From: Marinihelvus sp963695135
Lineage (GTDB): Bacteria > Pseudomonadota > Gammaproteobacteria > Xanthomonadales > SZUA-36
Assembly (NCBI GenBank): GCA_963695135.1
Contig: CAVOGA010000001.1
Coordinates: forward strand, 248,001-312,000
Direction of reading: 5' to 3'
DNA: 64,000 bases
Positions 26,947 through 35,957 of the stretch are shown here, piece after piece. The position numbers and the translations under genes were made by a program. Position 1 is the stretch's first letter, and each line of letters opens with the position of its first letter. A model generated the notes under the pieces. The model was given only the letters and a program-made list of their open reading frames with translations, did no database searches and was not told where the DNA came from.

Positions 26947-27822
26947 CAGCGCCCCCGCCCCTGGCGCAGCGACTCAACGGAAAAGGTCGCGGTTTCGCCC
27001 TCCGGGCCGCGGACCGGCTGCCCCTCCGGTGGGCCGAAGGTGGCGCCGTAGACCACCTCGTAGCTCGCCGGGTAGCGCCCGTTGCGCTTGAAGGCCTCGT
27101 AGGCCTGGAGCACATTGCGCAGCCGTTCCTTGCCGGTCAGCCCGGCAGCGCGCTGCGTTGCGGCGTTGGCTGCGCCAATCCCCTTCAGGTCGCGCATCAG
27201 GGTCATGACATCGCCGTACTCCAGGGTCAGCAGTTCCATGTCCATGACCGGATCCATGAACCCCGCGCTGACCAGCGCGTCGCCGATGTCGTGCATGTCC
27301 ACGAAGCGGTTAACATGCGGCCGGTCATCCACTGCGGCCCAGGCGGAGCGCAGCTCGTGGAGGGTATCCGGGCCAAAGCTCGTGAACAGGAACAATCCGC
27401 CGGGACGCAGCACGCGCAGCACCTCCCTGAAAAGACGCGGCTCCTCGCTGCTCCACTGCACCGTGAGACTGGAGAACACCAGGTCAAAGCGCCGCGGGGC
27501 AAAGGGCAGCTGGTGCATGTCCGCGCACACCAGCGCGGGTGCATCGGTGGTGGCGCCTGGCGCCGGTCAGGCCCAGCATGTTCGGCGAACGGTCCAGCGA
27601 CACCACCTCGGCGCCGGGAAACATCGTTTCCAGGGCCCGGCTGCCGCGGCCGGTTCCACTGCCCAGGTCCAGGACCCGGGCCGGCTCCAGTTCAAAATAC
27701 GCCACGCGCTCCAGCAGGCGGCCCTCCACCTCCATTTGCAGGGTCGCGTGTTCGTCGTAGCTGGCGGCGGCCCGGTCAAAAGCCTGGGCGACGCGCGCCC
27801 GGTCCAGGTCCGTCAGGGTCAT
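26946..27822 (-). pseudogene. bioC: Malonyl-ACP O-methyltransferase BioC, one frameshift
   Basis: BioC methylates malonyl-ACP to start pimelate synthesis for biotin. ATG 27822 overlaps the bioH stop as ATGA. The first part has AFDRAAASYDEHATLQ and the SAM-binding loop VLDLGSGTGRGS. The second part, in another frame, continues ADMHQLPFAPRRFDLVFSSL, then LRVLRPGGLFLFTSFG. The break is near 27545-27555, within a CACCACC run, and one extra base explains it. Both halves are well conserved, so an indel error is the simplest reading. Confidence 0.88.
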
Positions 27823-28592
27823 GAGCACTCCTCCAGAAGCCAGCGGCTCACATGGTCCGCCACATCGGCCTCGTGACTGATGAATGGCGCGTGGCCCGCG
27901 CCGGGCAGGCATTCTACCCGCGAATGCGCCATCGCCGCCGCCGAACGCCGGGCCGCTGCAACGGGGGTCAGGCGGTCCTGTTCCCCGGTAAGCCAGAGCA
28001 CCGGGCAGCGGATTTCCGCCAGCACCGGGCGCAGGTCCGTTTGCCGCAATACGTCCAGGCCGGACAGCAGGGCCTGCTTGCCCGTCTCCGGCGCGGCGGC
28101 CAGGGACTCGCGCAGAGCGCGCAAGGTGGCGCTGCGCCGTTCGCTGCCCAGCACCTGCAGGCCCAGAAACTGCTGCAAGGTATCTTCCGGGTCGGCCTCG
28201 CAGCGCGAGTCAAAGTCCTGGAAATCGTTTTCGCCCATGGCGCAGGGCCAGTCCCCGGTCGCCACAAACCGCGGTGTTGCGCCGAGCACAACCGCGCCAC
28301 GGACCTGCCCCTCCGCGCAGGCGCCTGCCGCCAGTGCCACCTCGGCGCCGAGGGACCAGCCAAGCCAAAAGGCGTCCGGCCAGGTCTCCAACCAGCGTTG
28401 CGCCAGGGACATGGCGCTCCAGCCGGGCAGGACCGGCGCACCACCATGACCGGGCAGGGCCGGGCAGTGCACACGGAACCGCGCGCGCAGGCGGTCCGCC
28501 AGCGGATTCCAGACGCCGGGGTTCATGCCCCAGCCGTGGACCATGAGCAGCAGTGGTTTGGCGTTGTGTTGTGGACCGGCCTGCGCGGTCAC
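27819..28592 (-). CDS. bioH: Pimeloyl-ACP methyl ester carboxylesterase BioH
   Basis: The 257-aa alpha/beta hydrolase removes the methyl group from pimeloyl-ACP methyl ester, ending the BioC-initiated chain. It shows LLLMVHGWGMNPGVW, the nucleophile elbow GWSLGA with Ser80, an Asp in GEQDRLTP, and His in GAGHAPF. It overlaps bioF upstream and bioC downstream by four bases each, so the three are translated together. Confidence 0.94.
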   Translation of the reverse strand: MTAQAGPQHNAKPLLLMVHGWGMNPGVWNPLADRLRARFRVHCPALPGHGGAPVLPGWSAMSLAQRWLETWPDAFWLGWSLGAEVALAAGACAEGQVRGAVVLGATPRFVATGDWPCAMGENDFQDFDSRCEADPEDTLQQFLGLQVLGSERRSATLRALRESLAAAPETGKQALLSGLDVLRQTDLRPVLAEIRCPVLWLTGEQDRLTPVAAARRSAAAMAHSRVECLPGAGHAPFISHEADVADHVSRWLLEECS

Positions 28593-29794
28593 GGGGACGG
28601 GACCCGCGACGGCGGTTTCACGGGCCGGTCTGCAGCTGCATCGGCCGGAACGTCGCGCACAGCCGCCAGCAGGGCATCAAGCAGGCGTTCAATCTGCCGG
28701 GGTTCATGGGCGGCGGATAGCGTAATGCGCAGGCGACTGGTGCCGGGCGGCACCGTGGGTGGCCGTATCGCGCTGACCAGGAAGCCCGCTGCTTCCAGGC
28801 TGGCCGAGACAGCCAGTGCGCGGCGCTCCGGGCCCAGCAACAGGGGCTGGATCGGAGTCCTGGAATCCATCAGCGTCAATCCGCGTCTGCGGGCGCCGGC
28901 ACGAAAACGGCTGATGTTATCCCGCAAACGTTCACGCAGCGCGGGCTCGGACCGGATACGGTCCAGGGCCGCCAGCCCCGCATGCGCCATGGCCGGCGAC
29001 ATGGCCGTGCTGTAAATCACGCTGCGGCCCTCGTTAACGAGCTGTTCAATCAGCCCGGTGCTGCCGGCGACAAAGGCGCCGGCGCAGCCGAATGCCTTGC
29101 CCAGCGTCCCGACCAGGACGGGAACCTCCGCCTGGCCCAGCCCAAGTTCTTCGAGCAGGCCCGCACCGCGCTGCCCCAATACGCCGATGCCATGCGCGTC
29201 GTCCACCAGCAGCGTAGCGCCCGCGTCTGCCGCTGCAGCCGCCAGGCCGGCCAGGGGCGCCTCGTCGCCATCCATGGAAAACACGCCGTCGGTGACCAGC
29301 AGCGTGTGTCCCGTCCGTGTCTTCAGCCTTGCTGACGCGGCGGCGGCATCCGCGTGGGCATAGCGTTTCAGCCGAGCGCCGCTCAGGCGCGTGGCATCGA
29401 TCAGGGAGGCGTGGCACAGGCGGTCCTGGACCACCTGGTCACCGCGCCCGGCCAGCGCGGTGACGGCCGCGAGGTTGGCGGCGTAGCCGGAACTGGTCAG
29501 CAGTACCGCATCGCGTTCAAGAAATTCGGCCAGCCGGGCTTCGAGCTTGCAATGTACCGGCTGGTAGCCGCAGACCAGGGCCGATGCGCCGCTGCCGGTC
29601 GCGCCGCGGGCGGCCGTTTCACCCAGGCCCAGGTAGTCATTGCTGCTGAAATTGACCAGCACCCGCTCACCGGCCCTGACACACTGGCCCGGAAGCGGCT
29701 GGAGCACGCGGCGTTGGCGTTGACGATGACGCGCCTGGCGGCGTTCGCGGTCCTGCGCCAGGCGCTGGGTGAGCGTCTCAGGCGGCCGACTCAC
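28589..29794 (-). CDS. bioF: 8-amino-7-oxononanoate synthase BioF
   Basis: BioF joins pimeloyl-ACP and alanine using PLP. The 401-aa sequence shows SNDYLGL, GSGASALVCGY, the DDAHGIGVLGQRGAG block, and the PLP lysine in GTLGKAFGCAGAFV. Between YLGL and GSGAS only nine residues are present, where homologues usually have about nineteen. This implies a small in-frame deletion in an N-terminal helix or a local sequence error. The start overlaps the end of bioB by 17 bases. Confidence 0.93.
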   Translation of the reverse strand: MSRPPETLTQRLAQDRERRQARHRQRQRRVLQPLPGQCVRAGERVLVNFSSNDYLGLGETAARGATGSGASALVCGYQPVHCKLEARLAEFLERDAVLLTSSGYAANLAAVTALAGRGDQVVQDRLCHASLIDATRLSGARLKRYAHADAAAASARLKTRTGHTLLVTDGVFSMDGDEAPLAGLAAAAADAGATLLVDDAHGIGVLGQRGAGLLEELGLGQAEVPVLVGTLGKAFGCAGAFVAGSTGLIEQLVNEGRSVIYSTAMSPAMAHAGLAALDRIRSEPALRERLRDNISRFRAGARRRGLTLMDSRTPIQPLLLGPERRALAVSASLEAAGFLVSAIRPPTVPPGTSRLRITLSAAHEPRQIERLLDALLAAVRDVPADAAADRPVKPPSRVPSP

Positions 29795-30785
29795 CGGCGC
29801 ACTCCTGGACAGACGCGCCCCCGCCCGGCGCGGGTTTCAGGCCCAGCCGGTTGAGCAGCGCCCGGTCCCGCACCGCTTCCGGGTTGTCCGTGGTCAGCAG
29901 CCGGTCACCGTAGAAAATCGAATTGGCCCCGGCGAGAAAACACAGGGCCTGGGTTTCATCGCTCATGTCGGTGCGCCCGGCGGACAGGCGCACCACCGAG
30001 GCCGGCATCATGATGCGCGCCACCGCAATGGTGCGCACAAATTCAAGCGGATCCAGCGCATCGGTATGCTCCAGGGGCGTTCCAGCAACCCGCACCAGGT
30101 GATTGATCGGCACGCTCTGCGGGTGTTCCGGCAGGTTCGCCAGTTCCACCAGCAGCCCGGCGCGGTCTTCACGGCTCTCGCCCATGCCGACGATACCACC
30201 GCTGCACACGTTCACGCCGGCCTTGCGCACATTGCCCAGTGTCTCGAGGCGGTCCTCGATAACTGCGCGTGGTAATCACTTCCCGGTAGTACTCGGGCGA
30301 TGAGTCGAGGTTGTGGTTGTAGTAGTCGAGCCCGGCGTCGGCCAGCCGCTGTGCCTGGTCCTCCGGACAGCATGCCGAGGGTGACGCAGGTCTCCAGGCC
30401 CTCTTCCCGCACCGCCACGACCATGTCGATGACCTTGTCCAGGTCACGGTCTTTCGGGCTGCGCCATGCCGCGCCCATGCAGAAGCGGGTCGCGCCACCG
30501 GCCCGGGCGGCGCGCGCCGCCTCGCGGACCGCCTCCACGTCCAGCAGGGTCTCGCGCTCCAGGCCCGTGTCGTAGCGGACGCTCTGCGGGCAGTACTTGC
30601 AGTCCTCCGGGACAGGCGCCGGTTTTGATGCTCAGCAAGGTGCTGATCTGCACCTCGTCCGCAGGAAAATGTTGCCGGTGCGCCATTTGCGCACGAAACA
30701 GCAGGTCGTTGAATGGCAGCTCAAAGAGCCGATGGACTTCCTTTCGGGTCCAGTCGTGACGGATGACGGCGGCGGCAAGGGTCAT
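29778..30785 (-). pseudogene. bioB: Biotin synthase BioB, three frameshifts
   Basis: BioB is the radical-SAM enzyme that inserts sulfur into dethiobiotin. ATG 30785 begins MTLAAAVIRHDWTRKEVHRL. Conserved blocks lie in different frames: LLSIKTGACP, EDCKYCPQSVRYDTGLERET, TRFCMGAAWRSPKDRD, GLDYYNHNLDSSPEYY, NVCSGGIVGMGESRED and ARIMMPASVVRLSAGR. The frame shifts near 30610 (within the CxxxCxxC cluster motif), 30367 and 30258. Each is repaired by dropping one base. The rest matches an intact enzyme of normal length, so sequence errors are likely. It is the first gene of the bio operon, behind a BirA-type operator. Confidence 0.9.
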
Positions 30786-30827
30786 GGAACATGTCCTGTA
30801 TGAAGAGGCGCGAAACAGCTGGTCAAG

Positions 30828-30884
30828 GAGTATCGGCAGCGGCAGGAAGGCTGTCAACCTGGCCCGGGTTTTCAGGTTGACAGC
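30828..30884 (-). promoter_or_regulatory. bioB promoter overlapped by a BirA-type operator
   Basis: A perfect inverted repeat GCTGTCAACCTG (30850-30861) and CAGGTTGACAGC (30873-30884) matches the gammaproteobacterial BirA box, half-sites CTGTCAACC and GGTTGACAG separated by 15 bases. On the minus strand the half-site nearer bioB supplies a perfect -35 TTGACA (30857-30852). With 17-base spacing it leads to GATACT (30834-30829). Biotinylated BirA would therefore block RNA polymerase at bioB. Confidence 0.8.
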
Positions 30885-31598
30885 TCCTGCGCGGGCCCTG
30901 CTGGCGGGCTGGCACACGGGCGCTGCTGCCCGGACGCTGCCTGCTGTGCGCCGGTCCAGCGGCAGGCAAGCCCTGTGCCCGGCTTGCCTGCGCGGCTTGC
31001 CCTGGCCCGGGCCGGCCTGTCCCCGCTGCGCCCTGCCCCTGGGCGCGCATCGCCAGGCCTGCGGCGCCTGCCTGCTGCGGCCCGCCGCCGTGGCGTCAGC
31101 GCTCATGCCGCTCTGCGCTATACCTTTCCTGTCGATACGCTGGTCCGGCAGCTGAAGTATGGGCGTCAACTGGCAGCCGGCCGGGCCCTTGCACAGGCCA
31201 TGCTGGCGCTAGCCTTCGCCCGCCGGCAGCCGGACCGAGCGGACATCACCCTGGCTGGTTCCGGTGCCTCTGCACTGGCGGCGCGAGACCGCTGCGTGGC
31301 TTTAACCAGGCACGGGAACTGGCCAATCACCTGGCCCGCGACACCGGGTGGCCGATCAGAGGCCGCTGGCTGCGTCGCTGACCGGTCCACGGCATCGCAG
31401 GCCGGCCTGCAGGCCGCGCAGCGCCGGCGAAACCTGGCGCGGGCTTTCCGATGGGACGGCCCGACACTCGCCGGAAAGACCAATCGTGCTGGTTGATGAT
31501 GTAATGACCACCGGCGCGACCGCCGCGGCCTGCTGCCGGCGCTCGCCGGGGCCGGCGACATCTACCTGTGGGTTGCGGCCAGGACACCCAAGCCCTGA
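30877..31598 (+). pseudogene. comF: ComF-family phosphoribosyltransferase, multiple frameshifts
   Basis: Pieces of a ComF/GntX-like protein appear in all three plus frames. They are RCLLC, then LCPACLRGLPWPGPACPRCA and CGACL (the zinc-finger cysteines), ALRYTFPVDTLVRQLKYGRQ, VPVPLHWRRETAAW, FNQARELANHLARDTGWPIR, the ASQAGLQAAQRRRNLARAF block, and the PRPP-binding motif IVLVDDVMTTGAT. The TGA at 31596 fits the normal end (YLWVAARTPKP). At least six single-base shifts break it. The start is uncertain; TTG 30877 is only a guess, because the BirA site occupies the region just upstream. ComF proteins take part in DNA uptake. Confidence 0.75.
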
Positions 31599-31623
31599 AC
31601 CCCGGAATATGCGGTTCGGGCAA

Positions 31624-32159
31624 TCAGTCCGCCAGCAGGGCCCAGCGTTCATGGTCGCGCCAGCGACCATCGATGCGCAGGAAGCGCGGTGAGTAGCCTT
31701 CACATTCAAAGCCGAGGCTCTCCACCAGGCGCACGGAATTTTCGATTCCCGGGCTGAATATTCGCCTCCAGGCGGTGCAGGTGAAGCTCATTGAAGGCGT
31801 GGTGAATGAGCAGCCGCAGGCCTTCCTTCATATAGCCGCGACCGGCCATCGGGGCCACGTGCGTAGTAGCTGAGATAGGCGCTGCACAACGCCTCGTAGG
31901 TGATGATGTTGAGGTTGACCACGCCGCACAGGGCCTCGTCATCGCGCCGGCGGATCAGGAAACCGGCCTCGTTGGGCCGCGACACCCGGTCCAGGAAGCG
32001 CCGCCAGGCCGGCAGATCGCAGGGCGCGCTGACCCAGGGATGGTGAAAGTGGCGGCTGTCCCGCATCAGCCGGGTCACCTCCACGCCATCCGCCTCCGCA
32101 GGATCCTGCAGACGTACCCGCAGGTCCGCATCGGGTAAGCCGGTCAGCAGCGCGCTCAT
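31624..32159 (-). pseudogene. RimJ/RimL-type GNAT N-acetyltransferase, two frameshifts
   Basis: ATG 32159 begins MSALLTGLPDADLRVRLQDP. After LSAYLSYYA-like strand residues (CSAYLSYYA) the frame shifts near 31858 and continues VAPMAGRGYMKEGLRLLIHH, the acetyl-CoA loop. It then shifts again near 31755 and ends VRLVESLGFECEGYSPRFLR with RDHERWALLAD and TGA at 31624. The pattern is that of the RimJ/RimL family, which acetylates protein or ribosomal-protein N-termini. Each shift is repaired by removing one base. The start overlaps or abuts the end of ubiA. Confidence 0.8.
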
Positions 32160-33042
32160 GTCAGCAAGCGTATCTCCGACGATGCCCAGAAACAATGCAC
32201 AGCCCACCCAGTTATTGTTCAGAAAGGCCTGGAAACAGGCGATCACGGTCACGACCCCGGGTCCGCACCAGCTGCGCAATAAACAGCAGGGCCACCACGG
32301 CAACGGCCACGAACCAGGGCCAGTTGCCAGCCCATGCCCAGCCCCAGGAGCACGCAGGCAATCACCATCAGCAAGTTGCAGCAGGCCGATAATCAGCAGG
32401 TCATGGCGGCCAAACAGGATGGCCGTCGAGCGAACGCCGATCGGCCAGGTCGTCCTCCCGGTCCACCATGGCGTAAAAGGTGTCGTAGATCACCGCGTAC
32501 AGCATGTTGATAAACAGCAGCGCCCAGGCCAGCGAAGGCACCGCGCCGGTCTCCGCGGCAAAGGCCATGGGGATGCTCCAGCCGAAGGCGATACCCAGCA
32601 CCACCTGGGGCAGGTCGATAAAGCGCTTGAAGAAGGGATAACTCATGGCCAGGCCGGCGCCGACAAAAGACAGCTTGATGGTCAGCGGATTGGTCAATGC
32701 CACCAGGCCGAAGGCGATCAGCAGCAGCACGATCAAGAGGGCGCGGGCCTGCGCCGGGGTCACTTCGCCGCTGGCCAGTGGCCGCTCACTGGTGCGCTCG
32801 ACGTGCGGATCAAAATCCTTGTCCGCGAGATCGTTGACCACGCAACCGGCAGCGCGCATAACAACCACGCCAAGAACGAAAATTACACCGTTCTTCAGGC
32901 TGGGCACGCCGCCGGCCGCCAGCCACAGCGCCCAGAGTGTCGGCCACAGCAGCAGCAGGATGCCGATGGGCCGGTCAAAGCGCATCAGGCGCCAATAAGC
33001 GTCAACGCGACCTGCCTTTGCACTTGGACCTGTATCCTTCAT
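32156..33042 (-). pseudogene. ubiA: 4-hydroxybenzoate polyprenyltransferase UbiA, frameshifted 3' third
   Basis: UbiA attaches the polyprenyl tail to 4-hydroxybenzoate in ubiquinone synthesis. The first 200 codons are intact: RLMRFDRPIGILLLLWPTLW, the first Asp-rich motif CVVNDLADKDFDPHVERT, and the second, AMVDREDDLA. After about 32445 the frame changes at least four times. The expected sequence is nevertheless present (GVRSTAILFGRHDLLIIGLL, LMVIACVLLGLGMGWQLA, FVAVAVVALLFIAQLVRTR, AFLNNNWVGCALFLGIV). The exact stop is uncertain; TGA at about 32158-32156, overlapping the next ATG, would fit the local style. Confidence 0.88.
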
Positions 33043-33139
33043 GCGGATATTTTAGCGGCTTTCAATGCAGATTGAGCCCTTGCGCTCAAGGCAGCGGGCC
33101 CCACATCCAGGGACCCGGAGAACCTGGCAGGAGTGAACC

Positions 33140-33964
33140 ATGGAACTGATCGATATCGGCTGCAACCTGACCCATGACAGCTTCGATGCAGACCGCAGGG
33201 ATGTCATTGCTGCCGCAGGGGCGGCGGGTGTCAGCCAGATGGTGGTTACCGGGGCAAGTTTTGACGGCAGCCGGCAGGCACGGGACCTTGCACATGACCA
33301 TCCCGGCGTATTGTTCGGCACCGCCGGGGTTCATCCGCATCATGCCTCGAGCTGGTCAGCGGAAGGTGAGAGTCAGCTGCGTGAATTGCTGCGGGACCCG
33401 CTGGTGGTTGCCGCAGGAGAGGCCGGGCTGGATTACTTCCGGGATTTTTCACCACGCCGGGACCAGGCCAGGGCCTTCGAGGCGCAACTGGCACTGGCGG
33501 TGGAGAGCGGCAAACCCATTTTCTTGCACCTGCGCGACGCCCACGAGGACTTTCATGCGATTCTCAGGGAATTCCGCGACCGCCTCGACAACGCCGTGGT
33601 CCATTGCTTTACCGGCAGCAGGAAAGAGCTTTATGCCTACCTGGACCTGGACTGCCACATCGGCATTACCGGGTGGATCTGCGATGAGCGGCGGGGCACG
33701 CACATGAAGGACTACCTCGGCGATATCCCCGCGGACCGCCTGATGATTGAAACCGACGCCCCTTACCTGAAGCCACGCAACTTGCGGCCGAAGATCAAAT
33801 CACACCGCAATGAGCCGCGGGTGCTGCCATGGATCCTCGGCACCATCGCCGCGGCGCGGGGCGATCACCCGGCCACGCTGGCCGGGGTGACCACCGCCAA
33901 TGCACGGCGCTTCTTCGGCTTGCCGGAAGCGCCTGCAGCCAGCCCGCAGGAGCCCCGGGGATAA
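33140..33964 (+). CDS. tatD: TatD-family metal-dependent DNase
   Basis: The 274-aa TIM-barrel hydrolase starts MELIDIGCNLTHDSFDADR and contains TAGVHPHHA, AAGEAGLDYFRDFSP, IFLHLRDAHEDF, VVHCFTGSRKEL and MIETDAPYLKPRNL. These are the histidine and acidic metal ligands of TatD. TatD proteins act as 3'-5' exonucleases on damaged DNA. It is monocistronic and convergent with the DUF885 gene, whose stop is next to its own. Confidence 0.94.
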   Translation: MELIDIGCNLTHDSFDADRRDVIAAAGAAGVSQMVVTGASFDGSRQARDLAHDHPGVLFGTAGVHPHHASSWSAEGESQLRELLRDPLVVAAGEAGLDYFRDFSPRRDQARAFEAQLALAVESGKPIFLHLRDAHEDFHAILREFRDRLDNAVVHCFTGSRKELYAYLDLDCHIGITGWICDERRGTHMKDYLGDIPADRLMIETDAPYLKPRNLRPKIKSHRNEPRVLPWILGTIAAARGDHPATLAGVTTANARRFFGLPEAPAASPQEPRG

Positions 33965-35821
33965 TCAGCCCGGCAATACCTCCTGCTGCGCGATCCAACG
34001 CTGCACCTCGTCCTCAAGCACGTCCAGGGGTACCGAGCCAAGGCCAAGGATAAAGTCGTGAAAGGCGCGCAGATCAAATTCGGCGCCCAGGCGCGCTTCT
34101 GCATCCGCGCGCAGCTGCCAGATCAGGTATTCGCCGAGCTTGTAGCTCAGGGCCTGTCCCGGCCAGCTGATGTAGCGATCGACCTCGGTGGTGACCTCGT
34201 GGATTGAAAGCGCCGTGTTGCTGGCCAGGTAGTCCAGGGCCTGCTGCCGGGTCCAGCCGAAGGCGTGCACCCCCGTGTCGATCACCAGGCGGCAGGCGCG
34301 CCACATCTCGTAGGTCAGGCGCCCGAAGTCCTCGTACAGCGTCTCGTAGATGTCCATCTCCACGCCCAGCTTTTCCGCGTACAGGGCCCAGCCTTCGCCA
34401 TAGGCCGAGATATAGGTGGTGCGGCGGAATGGCGGCTGCTCCTCCAATTCCAGGGCCAGCGCGTTCTGCAGGTGGTGCCCCGGCGCGGCCTCGTGCAGCG
34501 TGAGCGCCGGCAGCGTATACAGGGTGCGGCTGTCAAGCTGGCTGGTGTTCACCCAGTAGTAGCCACCCCGGCGCGCATCGGCCGGCGCACCCACGTAGCG
34601 GCCGGTGGTGAAAAAGGGTGCAATTTCTTCGGGAACCGGGGCGACGCCGTAGGGCTGGCGTGGCAGGTGGGAGAACAGCATCGGCAGGCGCCCGTCGGTC
34701 TTTTTGGCGTAATAGGACGCCAGCGCGAGCAGCTCTTTCGGGGTCTTGGCATAAAACTGCTCATCGGTGCGCAGGAAGGTCAGAAATTCCTCGAAGCTGC
34801 CCTCGAATTCGAGCTGGTTGATGATCGCCTCCATCTCCGCGCGGATGCGGGCGACTTCCGCCAGGCCGATGTCATGGATCTCGCGCGGCGTCATGTCACG
34901 GGTCACGTAGCGGCGAATCTGCCCCTGGTAGAAGGCCTCACCACCGGGAAGCTCCGTCGCACCCAGGCTGTCCCGTGCGCCGGGAATATATTCCTCGACA
35001 AAAAACGCCAGCAGCTCGCTGTAGGCCGGGATGACCCCGTCATTGATGATGCCCTGCGCCCGTTCGCGCAGCTCCGCCTGGCGTGCCTCCGACAGCGTGT
35101 CGGGCAGGGCGAGGAACGGGGCATAGAAGGGGCTGTTCTCCGCACCGTCGACGATCTGTGCCCGGATTGACACATCGCGGCCGTCCATGATGACGCCCGG
35201 CTGGGTCATGCCGGTTTCCAGGCCGGTACGCATCAGGGCGATGTACTGGTCCATGACCAGCGGCAATTCACTGAGGCGCGAGAGGTAGGCCAGGTAGTCG
35301 TCTTCGTTGGCGAAATTCGAGTCATCCGCCATGCGCGACCAGCCGACCCAGAAGGCCCAGTCACTGGTGAACGGGATCAGGTAGGCGCGCGTCTCGTAGT
35401 CGGTGAGGTTGTCATCCATCTGCGCCACGAAAATGCGGTAATTGATGCACTCCTCGCGGGTCAGTTGCTCGCAGGAAATCGCATCCAGGCGCTCGCGAAT
35501 GGACTTCCAGTACAGGTAACGCCGCTCCTGGTCCGCTTCGCTGACGCGGGTCAGCTGGCGCACCGGCTCACGGTCGCCGTCACTCTGGGCAAGCCCGGGA
35601 AACTCGCTGGTGCGAAAGGCCCACTCCTCCTCGTAGATTTCCCGGAAGGCCTCGCTGTCCCCGGCGGCGAACACCACTGGACTGGCCATCAGCAACCCGG
35701 CACAGACCACCAGTAACTGCAGCGCCGGACCAGCCAGCCTGCGGTGGATCAGGCGGCTGCAACCTTCGGAAGTCATCTGCCCGGTGGATATTTGCCCGGT
35801 GGAAATCTGTGCGGTGTTCAT
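33965..35821 (-). CDS. Secreted DUF885-family protein (putative zinc peptidase)
   Basis: From ATG 35821 (AAGGAG thirteen bases upstream) the product is 618 aa; the frame is open 29 codons further. The N-terminus carries a tandem ISTGQISTGQ before a signal-peptide-like segment (RLAGPALQLLVVCAGLLMAS ... VFAAG). An alternative start is the Met at 35776. The DUF885 hallmark LTLHEAAPGHHLQNALALEL, with a distal Glu in AYGEGWALYAEKLG, suggests an M3/M32-like zinc peptidase fold. It probably degrades peptides in the periplasm or outside the cell. A second DUF885 gene is at 52155. Confidence 0.86.
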   Translation of the reverse strand: MNTAQISTGQISTGQMTSEGCSRLIHRRLAGPALQLLVVCAGLLMASPVVFAAGDSEAFREIYEEEWAFRTSEFPGLAQSDGDREPVRQLTRVSEADQERRYLYWKSIRERLDAISCEQLTREECINYRIFVAQMDDNLTDYETRAYLIPFTSDWAFWVGWSRMADDSNFANEDDYLAYLSRLSELPLVMDQYIALMRTGLETGMTQPGVIMDGRDVSIRAQIVDGAENSPFYAPFLALPDTLSEARQAELRERAQGIINDGVIPAYSELLAFFVEEYIPGARDSLGATELPGGEAFYQGQIRRYVTRDMTPREIHDIGLAEVARIRAEMEAIINQLEFEGSFEEFLTFLRTDEQFYAKTPKELLALASYYAKKTDGRLPMLFSHLPRQPYGVAPVPEEIAPFFTTGRYVGAPADARRGGYYWVNTSQLDSRTLYTLPALTLHEAAPGHHLQNALALELEEQPPFRRTTYISAYGEGWALYAEKLGVEMDIYETLYEDFGRLTYEMWRACRLVIDTGVHAFGWTRQQALDYLASNTALSIHEVTTEVDRYISWPGQALSYKLGEYLIWQLRADAEARLGAEFDLRAFHDFILGLGSVPLDVLEDEVQRWIAQQEVLPG

Positions 35822-35957
35822 CAGCGGTGGACGCTCCTTGAATTGGTTTCCGGACACCCGGACCGGGCGCCATCCAACCCCCATTGTGCCACGACCACTG
35901 CGTTCCACGCTGCCGCCGGCAGGCCGGTTTCAGACGCGTGGCGCCGGACTTCCGGTT

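Noticed and set aside
30444..31169. Long minus frame extending from bioB into comF as a 241-aa protein
   Set aside because: Only the part from Met at 30785 is BioB-like. The upstream 128 codons are antisense to comF and contain the BirA operator.
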